The notes under the pieces are model-generated. The model ran no database searches and was not told the origin of the DNA. It saw only the letters and a program-made list of their open reading frames with translations. A stretch of DNA of 64,000 nucleotides, taken from NCBI RefSeq assembly GCF_900101265.1, contig NZ_FMZS01000010.1:62001-126000 (forward strand). The letters are read 5' to 3'. Below, piece after piece: positions 18,426 through 27,504 of the stretch. Each line of letters opens with the position of its first letter. Within the stretch, counting starts at the first letter, position 1. Source of the DNA: Massilia sp. PDC64. GTDB taxonomy: Bacteria > Pseudomonadota > Gammaproteobacteria > Burkholderiales > Burkholderiaceae_D. A program made the position numbers and the translations under genes.

Positions 18426-19298
18426 ATGGCTGACATGCCGCTCCGCCTGCCGCTGTCCGCCTGCCTGATCGCACTCGCCGTCCTCCTGCTGGTGGGCGCC
18501 GCGGTCGTATGGGCGATCGGTTCGAAGCTGATCGCCGTCGCGCCGCGCCCCGTGGCGCTGGCCGGCCCCGGTTTCGAAGACGTGCTGCTGCGCGCGGCGC
18601 CGGACCAGCGCGTCGCCGGCTCCTGGCTGCCGGGACGGGGCCGCGGCGCCGTCCTGCTGCTGCACGGGATCCACGGCGACCGCCGCGACATGGCCGACCG
18701 CGCCCGTTTCCTGAATGCCCAGGGCTATGCCGTCCTGCTGATCGACCTGCCGGGGCAGGGCGCGAGCACGGCATCCTTCGTCACGTTCGGGCTGCGCGAG
18801 GCCGATGGCGTCCGGGCCGCGCTGAAGGAGCTCAGGCGCCGCGCACCCGGGCAGAAGATCGGCGTGATCGGCGTGTCGCTGGGGGCGGCGTCGCTCGTGC
18901 TGTGCCGCGACTGTCCGCCCGTCGATGCCGTCGTGCTGGAATCCATGTATCCGACGATCGAGGAAGCCGTCGCCAACCGCCTGCGCATGCGGCTGGGCCC
19001 CGTGGGCGGACCGCTGTCCGCGCTGCTGCTGTGGCAGTTGCCGCTGCGTCTGGGTATCCGGCCGGATGCGCTGCACCCGATCAAATATTTGGGCGACGTG
19101 AAGGCGCCGGTGCTGATCGCGGCCGGCAGTGCCGACCTGCATACGACGCTGTCCGAAACGCAGCGCCTGTACGAGGCCGCCGCGCAGCCGAAGGCATTGT
19201 GGGTGGTGGAGGGCGCCGCGCACGTGAACCTGCATGCGTACGCGAGGGAGGAATACGAGCGCCGCATCGGGGCATTCCTGGCGGCGCACCTGGACTGA
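18426..19298 (+). CDS. Alpha/beta hydrolase, membrane-anchored
   Basis: 290 residues with an N-terminal hydrophobic segment (~8-32) acting as an anchor or uncleaved signal. The alpha/beta hydrolase core has an oxyanion region LLHGIHGD, nucleophile elbow GVSLGA, probable acid in AGSADLH and base in GAAHVNL. Substrate unknown; the BEM46/FrsA-like layout is common in Burkholderiales. Lies 37 bases after cueR, so it may share the copper-responsive transcript. Confidence 0.82.
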   Translation: MADMPLRLPLSACLIALAVLLLVGAAVVWAIGSKLIAVAPRPVALAGPGFEDVLLRAAPDQRVAGSWLPGRGRGAVLLLHGIHGDRRDMADRARFLNAQGYAVLLIDLPGQGASTASFVTFGLREADGVRAALKELRRRAPGQKIGVIGVSLGAASLVLCRDCPPVDAVVLESMYPTIEEAVANRLRMRLGPVGGPLSALLLWQLPLRLGIRPDALHPIKYLGDVKAPVLIAAGSADLHTTLSETQRLYEAAAQPKALWVVEGAAHVNLHAYAREEYERRIGAFLAAHLD

Positions 19299-19300
19299 AA

Positions 19301-19344
19301 CGCAAAACGCCGCAATCCTTGTGCAAAGATTGCGGCGTTTTGCG
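19301..19344. terminator. Bidirectional terminator
   Basis: Perfect 17-bp arms (19301-19317 and 19328-19344) beginning CGCAAAACGCCG and ending CGGCGTTTTGCG, 10-base loop. T-runs on the 3' side in both directions let it serve the hydrolase (+) and the tRNA-Leu array (-). Confidence 0.85.
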
Positions 19345-19380
19345 CCAGTATCCTGGTGGTCCTTACGACCGGGTAGCTTT

Positions 19381-19465
19381 TGGTGCCCACGGAGGGACTC
19401 GAACCCCCACACCTCGCGGCACATGGACCTGAACCATGCGCGTCTACCAATTCCGCCACGTGGGC
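19381..19465 (-). tRNA. tRNA-Leu(CAG), copy 4 in transcript order
   Basis: 85-base class II tRNA with encoded CCA, acceptor GCCCACG/CGTGGGC, anticodon loop TTCAGGT (anticodon CAG), T-loop GTTCGAGTC. Identical in sequence to the three neighbouring copies. Confidence 0.97.
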
Positions 19466-19503
19466 ATGCAAAAATCAAACGTACAACAACTACAGGTAGC
19501 TTT

Positions 19504-19588
19504 TGGTGCCCACGGAGGGACTCGAACCCCCACACCTCGCGGCACATGGACCTGAACCATGCGCGTCTACCAATTCCGCCACGTGGGC
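19504..19588 (-). tRNA. tRNA-Leu(CAG), copy 3 in transcript order
   Basis: Identical to the copy at 19381-19465, with encoded CCA. The 38-base spacer on its 3' side resembles the next spacer, which points to recent tandem duplication of a ~123-base unit. Confidence 0.97.
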
Positions 19589-19627
19589 ATGCAAAATTCA
19601 AATGTACAACAAAACTACGGTAGCTTT

Positions 19628-19712
19628 TGGTGCCCACGGAGGGACTCGAACCCCCACACCTCGCGGCACATGGACCTGAACCATGCGCGTCTACCAATTC
19701 CGCCACGTGGGC
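19628..19712 (-). tRNA. tRNA-Leu(CAG), copy 2 in transcript order
   Basis: Identical 85-base gene with encoded CCA and anticodon CAG. The 3' flanking AGCTTTT motif is shared with copies 3 and 4. Confidence 0.97.
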
Positions 19713-19740
19713 AATCAAACAACCTGCAATGCTCGCCAGC

Positions 19741-19825
19741 TGGTGCCCACGGAGGGACTCGAACCCCCACACCTCGCGGCACATGGACCTGAACCATGCG
19801 CGTCTACCAATTCCGCCACGTGGGC
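19741..19825 (-). tRNA. tRNA-Leu(CAG), copy 1 in transcript order
   Basis: Identical 85-base gene with encoded CCA. It is promoter-proximal; its downstream spacer (28 bases) differs from the other two, so it is probably the ancestral copy. Confidence 0.97.
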
Positions 19826-20169
19826 ATTGGACCGCTTTGCTTGCATTGCTCGACGTTGCCGTCGAATTCCACTACGATATCAGGCTTTGCCGTTTTGCGC
19901 TAGACCAACTTTCGTTCGGTTTTCGGCGCGCATCGCCTGCGCAGCACCTTCGTTTCCGGCTGGGCCGTTTCCGAAGAGACCGAGAGTATAGCGGATGGAT
20001 GGCAAATGTCAAAGACCCTCCGAACAGGACATTCCCTGCACGGTTCATTGGGGACGTTAGGCGAATCCGCCGGTCCTCCGTTACACTACGCGTGCCTACG
20101 TGTCAATGTAACGATATCCGCGCCGTCAGACAGATGGATGGCGCCCACTGAAAAGATAAGAAAACCAAT
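19826..20169. other. Intergenic region between tRNA-Leu array and rnr
   Basis: 344 bases without a gene. It holds the leftward tRNA promoter (listed separately) and a ~150-base tRNA leader. No convincing promoter for rnr was picked out and no conserved RNA was recognised. Confidence 0.6.
19985..20012 (-). promoter_or_regulatory. Sigma-70 promoter of the tRNA-Leu array
   Basis: On the minus strand a perfect -35 TTGACA (20007-20012) and -10 TATACT (19985-19990) are 16 bases apart. The predicted start near 19978 gives a leader of about 150 bases before the first tRNA. Confidence 0.8.
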
Positions 20170-22737
20170 TTGAAGCACCCAACACATACCATTCCAAGCC
20201 GCGAGGAAATCCTCGGCGTGTTCCGCCAGGCCCAGGGTCCGCTCGACAGCGGCGCCCTGGCCCGAGCCCTGCAAGTCAACCCGGAAGCGGAAGGCGTGCT
20301 GGCGCGCCGCTTGAATGCGATGGAGCGCGACGGCCAGTTGCGCGCCAATCCTGCGGGCGAATATGCGCTCACGGACCACTCCAGTTTCGTTTCCGGCCGC
20401 ATCAGCGCGCACCGCGACGGCTTCGGCTTCGTCATTCCGGACGAGGGCGGCGAAGACCTGTTCCTGCCCGATAAGGAAATGCAAAAAGTCCTGCACGGCG
20501 ACCGCGTGCTGGCCCGCGTCGTCGGCACCGACCGTCGCGGCCGCGCCGAAGGCACGATCGTCGAAGTGACGGAACGCGCGAACACCCACGTCATCGGTCG
20601 CCTCCTGAACGAGAACGGCGTCTGGGTCGTCGCGCCCGAAGACAAGCGCATCGGCCAGGACATCCTCGTCTCCGGCTCGCCGGGCAAGGCCAAAGCCGGC
20701 CAGGTCGTCAGCGTGGAGCTCGTCGAGCAGCCGTCGCGCTTCCGCCAGCCCACGGGCAAGATCGTCGAAGTGCTCGGCGAACTGGACGACCCCGGCATGG
20801 AGATCGAGATCGCCGTCCGCAAGTTCGGCGTGCCGCACATCTTTTCGCCGGCCGCCATCAAGCAGGCCAACAAACTGCCGAACGAGGTGCGCGATGCCGA
20901 CCTCGCGGACCGCGTCGACCTGCGCGACGTGCCGCTCGTCACGATCGACGGCGAGGATGCGCGCGACTTCGACGACGCCGTCTACTGCGAACCCGTCAAG
21001 ATCGGCCGCACGAAGGGCTATCGCCTGCTCGTCGCCATCGCCGACGTCAGCCACTACGTGAAGCCGAACGATGCGCTGGACAGCGACGCGCTGGAGCGTT
21101 CGACGTCCGTGTATTTCCCGCGCCGCGTGATCCCGATGCTGCCGGAAAAACTGTCGAACGGCCTGTGCTCGCTGAACCCGGCCGTCGACCGCCTCACGCT
21201 CGTGTGCGACATGGTCGTCACGATGGACGGCGAAGTGAAGGCCTACCAGTTCTACCCGGCCGTGATGCACTCGGCGGCGCGCCTGACCTATAACGAGGTT
21301 GCCGCGATCCTGGGCAACACGAACGGACCGGAAGCGGGCCGCCGTCCCGGCATCGTGCCGCATCTGCTGAACCTGAACGAAGTGTTCCGCGCGCTGCTGC
21401 GGGCGCGCCAGGAGCGGGGCGCGATCGACTTCGAGACGACGGAAACGTATATCGTCTGCAACGCGATGGGCAAGATCGAAAAGATCCTGCCGCGCACCCG
21501 CAACGACGCGCACCGCCTGATCGAGGAATGCATGCTGGCCGCCAACGTGTGCGCGGCCGACTTCCTCATCCGCCACGACCAGCCGAGCACGTTCCGCATC
21601 CACGCCGTGCCGACCGAGGAAAAGCTGAACCAGTTGCGCACCTTCCTGAAGCAGGTGGGCCTGAACCTGGGCGGCGGCACGACGCCGCAGGCGCGCGATT
21701 ACGCCGAACTGATGCAGCGAATCAAGGAGCGTCCGGACGCCACGCTGCTGCAGACGATGCTGCTGCGCTCGATGCAGCAGGCTGTCTACAGCCCGGACAA
21801 CGTCGGCCACTTCGGCCTCGCGTACGAGGCGTATGCGCACTTCACGAGCCCGATCCGCCGCTATCCCGACCTGCTGACGCACCGCGCCATCAAGGCCGTG
21901 CTGAAAGGCAAGAAGTACGAGCCGACTGGCATCGACCTGTCCAAGCTGAACACGACGGTGTCGAAAACGGTGCGCAAGCAGGCTGCCAAGGATAAGGCGG
22001 AAGGCAAGCAGAAGGATCCGAAGGACCTGACGATCTGGGACGCGCTGGGCGTGCACTGCTCGGCCAACGAACGCCGCGCCGACGAAGCGTCGCGCGACGT
22101 CGAGAACTGGCTCAAGTGCTACTACATGAAGGATCGCCTCGGCGAGGAATTCACGGGCGTGATCTCGGGCGTGACGCCGTTCGGTATCTTCGTCCAGCTG
22201 GACCAGTTGTTCGTCGAAGGCCTCGTGCACGTCACGGGCCTCGGCACGGATTACTTCCAGTACGACGAGACGCGCCACGAACTGCGCGGCGAGCGCACCG
22301 GCCAGGTGTACCAGCTGACGGGTCGCGTGACGGTGCAGGTGGCGCGTGTCGACCTCGAATCGCGCAAGATCGACCTCGTGCTCGCCCAGCCGAAGCAGGA
22401 AGAGGCCGTGCCGGCGCCGCTGGAGCGTGCCCGCGCGGCCGCGCTGGAAGCGATGGAGCCGAAGCCGCCCCGGCGCAGGAAAGCAAAAGCGGCGAATGAA
22501 GCCGCCGCCGTGCCCGTGTCGCCGCAGGAAGCCCGCGTGACGCCGGCCGAGCCGGCCGCCTCCACGTTCGGCGCCACCGACGAGAGCGAGGAAGATGTCG
22601 TGTTCGTGCCGCCGCCGCGCAGCCGTCGCACGACGAGAAATGCAGCATCCGCAGCAAAGCCGACCGCGACGAAAAAGACCGCGGCGAAAAAAAGCGCTTC
22701 CACAAAGAGCGCCTCCAAAACCAGGAAGAAGAAGTAA
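20170..22737 (+). CDS. rnr: Ribonuclease R
   Basis: 3'-5' exoribonuclease of the RNB family that degrades structured RNA. 855 residues: N-terminal helix-turn-helix-like region (SREEILGVF), cold-shock domains (~80-230), RNB catalytic domain with IDGEDARDFDDAVYC from ~259, S1 domain (~655-735, GVISGVTPFGIFVQL) and a Lys/Ala-rich basic tail. The start appears to be TTG at 20170, as no in-frame ATG gives a full N-terminus. It is followed after 3 bases by rlmB. Confidence 0.95.
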   Translation: MKHPTHTIPSREEILGVFRQAQGPLDSGALARALQVNPEAEGVLARRLNAMERDGQLRANPAGEYALTDHSSFVSGRISAHRDGFGFVIPDEGGEDLFLPDKEMQKVLHGDRVLARVVGTDRRGRAEGTIVEVTERANTHVIGRLLNENGVWVVAPEDKRIGQDILVSGSPGKAKAGQVVSVELVEQPSRFRQPTGKIVEVLGELDDPGMEIEIAVRKFGVPHIFSPAAIKQANKLPNEVRDADLADRVDLRDVPLVTIDGEDARDFDDAVYCEPVKIGRTKGYRLLVAIADVSHYVKPNDALDSDALERSTSVYFPRRVIPMLPEKLSNGLCSLNPAVDRLTLVCDMVVTMDGEVKAYQFYPAVMHSAARLTYNEVAAILGNTNGPEAGRRPGIVPHLLNLNEVFRALLRARQERGAIDFETTETYIVCNAMGKIEKILPRTRNDAHRLIEECMLAANVCAADFLIRHDQPSTFRIHAVPTEEKLNQLRTFLKQVGLNLGGGTTPQARDYAELMQRIKERPDATLLQTMLLRSMQQAVYSPDNVGHFGLAYEAYAHFTSPIRRYPDLLTHRAIKAVLKGKKYEPTGIDLSKLNTTVSKTVRKQAAKDKAEGKQKDPKDLTIWDALGVHCSANERRADEASRDVENWLKCYYMKDRLGEEFTGVISGVTPFGIFVQLDQLFVEGLVHVTGLGTDYFQYDETRHELRGERTGQVYQLTGRVTVQVARVDLESRKIDLVLAQPKQEEAVPAPLERARAAALEAMEPKPPRRRKAKAANEAAAVPVSPQEARVTPAEPAASTFGATDESEEDVVFVPPPRSRRTTRNAASAAKPTATKKTAAKKSASTKSASKTRKKK

Positions 22738-22740
22738 CGC

Positions 22741-23487
22741 ATGAAAAATAAAATGATTTTTGGCTTCCACGCCGTCACCTCGCGTCTCCGCCACGAGGCC
22801 GCCAGTGTGGAAGAGATCTTCGTCGATGCAGGCCGCCAGGACCGCCGCATGCAGGACCTGATCGCCAACGCGAAATCGGCCGGCGTGCGCGTGATGCCCG
22901 TCGACGCCGAGCGCCTCGACAAGATCGTCGGCACCCGCCGCCACCAGGGCGTGATCGCGTTTGCGAGCCAGCTGTCGCTGGCGCGCAACCTGGACGAGCT
23001 GCTGGATGCGGTGGAAGGCCCGCCGCTGCTGCTGATCCTGGACGGCATCACGGACCCGCACAACCTGGGCGCCTGCCTGCGCGTGGCGGACGGCGTCGGC
23101 GCGCACGCCGTCATCGCCCCGAAGGACCGCTCCGTCGGCCTGAACGCGACGGCGGCCAAGGTCGCGAGCGGTGCCGCCGAGACCGTGCCGTACATCACCG
23201 TGACGAACCTGGCGCGCACGATGCGCGACCTGAAGGAACGGGGCATCTGGCTGATCGGCACGTCCGACGATGCCGACAAGGGCCTGTACGAAGCCGATTT
23301 CACGGGCCCGACGGCGCTCGTGATGGGCTCGGAAGGCGAGGGCATGCGCCGCCTTACCCGCGAGACGTGCGACGTGCTCGTTTCCATCCCCATGTTCGGC
23401 TCGGTCGAGAGCCTGAACGTCTCCGTGGCCTCGGGCGTCTGCCTGTACGAGGCACGCCGGCAGCGCCTGGCGCGCGAGCCGCAATAA
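22741..23487 (+). CDS. rlmB: 23S rRNA (guanosine-2251-2'-O)-methyltransferase RlmB
   Basis: SpoU/TrmH-family methyltransferase of 248 residues. Substrate-binding N-domain (~1-75), then the knotted SAM-binding domain with LDGITDPHNLGA, LVMGSEGEGMRRL and SVESLNVSVASGV. Adjacent to rnr, the same order as in many proteobacteria, and very likely co-transcribed with it. Confidence 0.95.
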   Translation: MKNKMIFGFHAVTSRLRHEAASVEEIFVDAGRQDRRMQDLIANAKSAGVRVMPVDAERLDKIVGTRRHQGVIAFASQLSLARNLDELLDAVEGPPLLLILDGITDPHNLGACLRVADGVGAHAVIAPKDRSVGLNATAAKVASGAAETVPYITVTNLARTMRDLKERGIWLIGTSDDADKGLYEADFTGPTALVMGSEGEGMRRLTRETCDVLVSIPMFGSVESLNVSVASGVCLYEARRQRLAREPQ

Positions 23488-23490
23488 TCG

Positions 23491-23521
23491 TTTTGGGTGG
23501 GTTCTTCGGGCCCGCCCAAAA
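23491..23521 (+). terminator. Probable terminator after rlmB
   Basis: Arms TTTTGGGTGGG and CCCGCCCAAAA form an 11-bp stem with one G-U pair, 9-base loop. No long T-run follows on the plus strand, so efficiency is uncertain. Confidence 0.5.
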
Positions 23522-23590
23522 TTGATTCCCTCATAAGCAAGTACGGCGCGGATAGGCTACCATGCTGTTTCACTTGCACGAATCACGACT

Positions 23591-24328
23591 ATGTTTTCCA
23601 ACCTGCGCGAAGATATCCAGAGCATCATCGAACGCGACCCTGCGGCCCGTAACGCATGGGAAGTGCTCACCTGCTACCCGGGCCTGCATGCCGTCGTCAT
23701 GCACCGCTGGGCGCACGCGTGTTGGCGTGCCAACTTCCGCTGGCTGGGGCGATTCATCTCGTACTTCGCGCGCATTCTCACCGGCATCGAAATCCACCCG
23801 GGCGCGACGATCGGCCGCCGCGTGTTCATCGACCATGGCTTCGGCGTCGTGATCGGCGAGACGGCCGTCGTCGGCGACGATTGCACGATCTACCAGGGCG
23901 TCACCCTGGGCGGCACCACGCTGGTCGCGGGCACGAAGCGCCATCCGACCCTGGAGCGTGGCGTAATCGTGGGTGCGGGCGCGCAGGTGCTTGGCGCGTT
24001 CACGGTCGGCGAGTACGCGAAGGTCGGATCGAACGCCGTCGTTGTCAAGCCGGTTCCGGCCGGCGCGACGGCCGTGGGCAACCCGGCCCACATCGTGCGC
24101 AAGGAAGAGCAGACGCGCAGCGCGCAGATGTTCGCCGCCTACGGCGTCACGCCGAACGGCGACGATCCGCTGTCGAAGGCCCTGCGCAACCTGATCAACC
24201 ACGTGGCCCAGCAGGACGAGCAGATCGAGCGCATGTGCGCGACGATGAAGGCGGCAGGCATCCGCTGCCATACGCCGGACGAGAGTGATAAACTCGACCA
24301 GGCACAACTGAACCGGCTCGTAGAATAA
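23591..24328 (+). CDS. cysE: Serine O-acetyltransferase
   Basis: Makes O-acetylserine, the first committed step of cysteine synthesis. 245 residues: N-terminal helical domain (MFSNLREDIQSIIERDPAAR), then left-handed beta-helix hexapeptide repeats with HPGATIGRRVFIDHG, GVTLGGT and VGSNAVVVKPVPAG. The ~60-residue tail after the beta-helix is longer than the minimal enzyme and probably includes the region that contacts cysteine synthase. Lies 10 bases upstream of the yceH-type gene. Confidence 0.93.
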   Translation: MFSNLREDIQSIIERDPAARNAWEVLTCYPGLHAVVMHRWAHACWRANFRWLGRFISYFARILTGIEIHPGATIGRRVFIDHGFGVVIGETAVVGDDCTIYQGVTLGGTTLVAGTKRHPTLERGVIVGAGAQVLGAFTVGEYAKVGSNAVVVKPVPAGATAVGNPAHIVRKEEQTRSAQMFAAYGVTPNGDDPLSKALRNLINHVAQQDEQIERMCATMKAAGIRCHTPDESDKLDQAQLNRLVE

Positions 24329-24338
24329 AGGACCACCG

Positions 24339-25028
24339 ATGCAAGACGATATCCCGGGTAGCTTCGACCCGGCATCCGACCTCGACCCCAACGAAATCCG
24401 CGTCCTGGGCGTCCTCGCCGAAAAGGAGGCGCTGACGCCCGACAATTATCCGATGTCGCTGAATGCGGTCATGAACGGCTGCAACCAGCTGTCCAGCCGC
24501 GATCCTGTGATGCAGCTGTCGGAAGACGTCGTCCACGACACCCTGCAACGCCTCATGCAGCGCAAGCTCGTGAACGGCATCGCCCAGGCGGGCGCGCGCG
24601 TCATCAAGTACGAGCACCGCATGCGTATCAAGTGGACGCTCGAGCAGGACAAGGTCGCCGTGCTGGCCGTGCTGATGTTGCGCGGCCTGCAGACGGCGGG
24701 CGAGATCCGCAGCCGCACGGGCCGTTTGCACGAGTTCAAGTCGGTGGCCGAGGTGGAAAGCGTGCTGCAATTCCTCATCGACAAGTATCCGCCGCTCGTC
24801 GCCCGGCTCGAACGGGCGCCGGGTACGAAGGAATACCGTTACGGGCAATTGCTCGGCGGCCCGATCGACGTCGCGCGCATGGATGCGGGCGGTGCTGCAT
24901 CCGGTGGCTCGAGCAGCGGCTCGACGGGCGCCCGCGTGGCGCAGCTCGAGCAGGAAGTCGCCGCGCTGCGCAGCGAAGTCGACGAGCTCAAGGCGCAGTT
25001 CGCGGCGTTCCGTCAGCAGTTCGAGTAG
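24339..25028 (+). CDS. YceH/DUF480 family protein
   Basis: 229-residue member of the DUF480 family: two winged-helix units (LDPNEIRVLGVLAEKEALTP and TAGEIRSRTGRLHEF) and a C-terminal coiled segment after a Gly/Ser linker (~190-229, VAQLEQEVAALRSEVDELK). The function is not established. AAGGA precedes the ATG. Probably co-transcribed with cysE. Its 3' end overlaps the opposing gene by 41 bases. Confidence 0.9.
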   Translation: MQDDIPGSFDPASDLDPNEIRVLGVLAEKEALTPDNYPMSLNAVMNGCNQLSSRDPVMQLSEDVVHDTLQRLMQRKLVNGIAQAGARVIKYEHRMRIKWTLEQDKVAVLAVLMLRGLQTAGEIRSRTGRLHEFKSVAEVESVLQFLIDKYPPLVARLERAPGTKEYRYGQLLGGPIDVARMDAGGAASGGSSSGSTGARVAQLEQEVAALRSEVDELKAQFAAFRQQFE

Positions 25029-25755
25029 TGCTCTCGGGCACGTCCTCGGCGAATTGCACGAGGGCGTCGTCCGGCCAGCCCGTGTCGCCGATCGGCACCA
25101 TCACATTCCAGCCGTGCGTTTCCAGGGTGCGCGACCGCTCGCCGTCGCGCAGCACGGCCCGCACACCGGCCCGCGGCGCCAGCACACCGAAGTTGAAATC
25201 CTTCTTGGCGCACCAGTCCGACGTCAGCATCAAGGTGTTGATGGCCGCCTTCGCGAGGAACGGCATCTGGTCCTTGACGATGGCGATCGAGACACGGCAT
25301 TCGAGGCGCAGGTCGCCCAGCCGGCGGACGTTGTCCGGCAGCCCGGCCGTGCGCACCTCGGGATGTCCCGTGTACATGCCGTTCTTCTGGTTCAGGATGA
25401 AGGTGGCGTCCGCATCGTGGGCGGCCTGGTTGCGGCCCACGACGAGATAGCCGGCCGCGTCGATGGGCACGTCTTCCTGGAAGCCGCCGTCGTCGCTCGC
25501 GAGCCGCAGCCGCAGGCCGTCGCCCGCGTTCGCCGGGGCGCCGTCCGCGTGGCGCATGCGGAAGCGCAGTGTCGCGCGCGGCGCCAGCGTGCGGTGCGTG
25601 TCGAATGCGTCGAGGCCGGCCGCGACGTTCCGGTACGACCGCATTTCCGGATCCGCGATGCCTTTCACCTGTACCGACGGTACGGGCTCGTCCGCGTGCG
25701 CGACCGGCAGGATGCAGGCGAGCGCGAGCAATAAAGCGGTACATCCGATTCTCAT
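24988..25755 (-). CDS. Secreted protein of unknown function, paralogue B
   Basis: 255 residues with a signal peptide (MRIGCTALLLALACILPVAHA). It is a paralogue of the gene just upstream: both have a PEM-SYR-AAG-D-FD block, the RRLGDLRLEC segment and a DWC motif, so two cysteines are conserved and may be paired. No known catalytic motif was seen. Starts by a 4-base overlap with paralogue A and ends 41 bases inside the 3' end of the DUF480 gene. Last gene of the YtrA-ABC operon. Confidence 0.82.
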   Translation of the reverse strand: MRIGCTALLLALACILPVAHADEPVPSVQVKGIADPEMRSYRNVAAGLDAFDTHRTLAPRATLRFRMRHADGAPANAGDGLRLRLASDDGGFQEDVPIDAAGYLVVGRNQAAHDADATFILNQKNGMYTGHPEVRTAGLPDNVRRLGDLRLECRVSIAIVKDQMPFLAKAAINTLMLTSDWCAKKDFNFGVLAPRAGVRAVLRDGERSRTLETHGWNVMVPIGDTGWPDDALVQFAEDVPESTTRTADGTPRTAP

Positions 25756-26513
25756 GGCGCGGCTCCTTCGGGTGCGACGAACGCCAGGTCGACGACGGCA
25801 TCGTTCCCCCAGCTCGTGTCGTACAGCGGCAGTTCAAACTGGCGGTTTTTTACTTTCAGCGGCAGCGTGCGTTCGCCTTCGCGCAGCACGGCCGACGCCA
25901 GCGGCAACTCCACGTTCACGGACCACGTGCGGTCCTGGTCCTTGAAGAAGCTGCACCAGTCGCCCGTCAGGAACACGGTGTTGGCCAGTGCGACGGCCCA
26001 GAACGGCGCTTCCTTCTTGGCGACGGTGACGAAGACCTGGCATTCGAGCCGCAGGTCGCCGAGGCGGCGCTGGTTGTCGGCGAGGCCGGGCGTGCGCACA
26101 TACGGCCAGACGCGGACGTCCTTGCGCTTGCGGCTCAGTACCAGCTCCGCGTCGGCGTCCCAAGCCTGCTGGTTGCGCGGCACTTCGAACAGGGCATCGG
26201 TGCCGACCGGCAGTGCCAGAGAGAACGCGTCGGCCGTCAGCTTCGCCGTCGGGATGTCGCCTTCCAGCAGGGCGCCGCCGCGCCGGCGCACGGCGAACCG
26301 CAGTTGCGGCACGCTAGGTGCCAGCGCGTGCTGCGCGTCGAAGGTGTCCATGCCTGCCGCGATGGCGCGGTACGAATGCATCTCGGGATTCTTGATCGCA
26401 TTAACGTGCACCACGCCTTCGCGGTTGGGGCCCGGTTCGACGTCCTGGGCGCAGGCCGCGGCGGACAGCAGGGCGAGGGCGGCGAGGACCGGGCGCACGG
26501 CCTCAGCCTTCAT
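25752..26513 (-). CDS. Secreted protein of unknown function, paralogue A
   Basis: 253 residues, signal peptide ending near AAACAQD (type I site more likely than lipobox). Shares NPEMHSYRAIAAGMDTFD, RRLGDLRLEC and GDWC with paralogue B. The ATG at 26513 lies 11 bases inside the end of the ABC permease gene, so translation is coupled. Position in the operon suggests a periplasmic partner or substrate-sensing component of the exporter. I do not recognise a characterised family. Confidence 0.82.
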   Translation of the reverse strand: MKAEAVRPVLAALALLSAAACAQDVEPGPNREGVVHVNAIKNPEMHSYRAIAAGMDTFDAQHALAPSVPQLRFAVRRRGGALLEGDIPTAKLTADAFSLALPVGTDALFEVPRNQQAWDADAELVLSRKRKDVRVWPYVRTPGLADNQRRLGDLRLECQVFVTVAKKEAPFWAVALANTVFLTGDWCSFFKDQDRTWSVNVELPLASAVLREGERTLPLKVKNRQFELPLYDTSWGNDAVVDLAFVAPEGAAP

Positions 26514-27504
26514 CGCGCCAACGCCGCATGCGCACGGCGCCAATCAACATCGCGACGCCCATCGCCACGCCGATCCAGGCATCGATGCCGGCCAGCGACA
26601 TGTAGGACTGGGAGACGAGTCCGCTCATGTCGACGCCGTTCTCGGTCGGACGCATGCCAGTCGGCAAGTGCTCCTGGAACGTGAACCAGATGCCGGGCAC
26701 GATGCCGCCGAGGATGCGGGCGACGACGTCGCTCGCGTAGTGCGCCAGCAGCGTCTGGCCGGAGAAGTTCTCGAGCGCCGCGTTGATCCATTTGATGATG
26801 ACGAGCGCGACGACCGGCACGCCCACGGCCCACAGGAACGGCTTCGATTTCGCCCAGCTCGACACGAGCAGCAGCCAGCCCACGGTGGGCAGCGCCCACA
26901 CGACGTACACCGGCAGCAGGGCGGCGAGGCGCAGTGGCGACAGGTACAGGTCGGACGACGCGAGCAGCGACGCGAACAAATTCAGTCCCTGCGTGCTGAG
27001 TGCCAGGCACGCGATGAAGAGCAGGGCCAGCGAGGCGGCGACGGCCAGCACGAGCGTGATCGCGGGTGCGATCACCATCGCCGTGACGGCTTTCGACAGC
27101 ACCGTCATCGGATCGGACACGGGCAGCGATTTCCAGAACAGGATGCTGCGGTCGCGGCGCTCGTCGTACAGCGCGCCCAGGCAGTAGAAGAACACGACGC
27201 CAGTCAGGATCGCAAACAGCGGCGCCGACGCGCCCAGGTACATGCCGGTAGCGATCTTCGCGACCATCAGCTTCGTTTCCTCGGGCAGGACCTGGTCCAG
27301 GCGGGCATGATCCAGCGTCTGGCCATTGATCGTCACATGCGCGGGAATGCCGTGCTGCGTGATGCCCCAGGTGATCGTGCAGCCCAGCAGCACGACCAGC
27401 ACTGCGCCGACGATCAGCGGCGCCCAGAACATCGAGCCCTTGTGTTCCCAGAACTCGCGCCGCAGCAGCCACTTCATGGTGTCCGCATTCTTGTTCGTGT
27501 TCAT
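26503..27504 (-). CDS. ABC-2 type transporter permease
   Basis: 333 residues with six or so membrane segments, starting with one after KGSMFWAPLIVGAVLVVLLG and ending with AGIDAWIGVAMGVAMLIGAV. A large periplasmic loop lies between the first two. It overlaps the ATPase gene by ATGA. Resembles the permeases of YtrA-regulated BcrA/YtrB-type exporters, which often respond to envelope-active antibiotics; the substrate here is unknown. Confidence 0.88.
   Translation of the reverse strand: MNTNKNADTMKWLLRREFWEHKGSMFWAPLIVGAVLVVLLGCTITWGITQHGIPAHVTINGQTLDHARLDQVLPEETKLMVAKIATGMYLGASAPLFAILTGVVFFYCLGALYDERRDRSILFWKSLPVSDPMTVLSKAVTAMVIAPAITLVLAVAASLALLFIACLALSTQGLNLFASLLASSDLYLSPLRLAALLPVYVVWALPTVGWLLLVSSWAKSKPFLWAVGVPVVALVIIKWINAALENFSGQTLLAHYASDVVARILGGIVPGIWFTFQEHLPTGMRPTENGVDMSGLVSQSYMSLAGIDAWIGVAMGVAMLIGAVRMRRWRDEG

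Noticed and set aside
19381..19825. Regularly spaced repeats that could look like a CRISPR array
   Set aside because: The 85-base repeats fold as tRNA-Leu with anticodon CAG and encoded CCA; spacers are related to each other, and no cas genes are present.
18423..19825. Repetitive open frames across the tRNA region in both strands
   Set aside because: They translate tRNA sequence four times over and antisense of the hydrolase; not proteins.
20086..23484. Very long open frame antisense to rnr and rlmB (over 1100 codons)
   Set aside because: High GC and codon bias keep the opposite strand open. The translation is Arg/Ala/His/Val-rich with no domain, while the plus strand encodes clear RNase R and RlmB.
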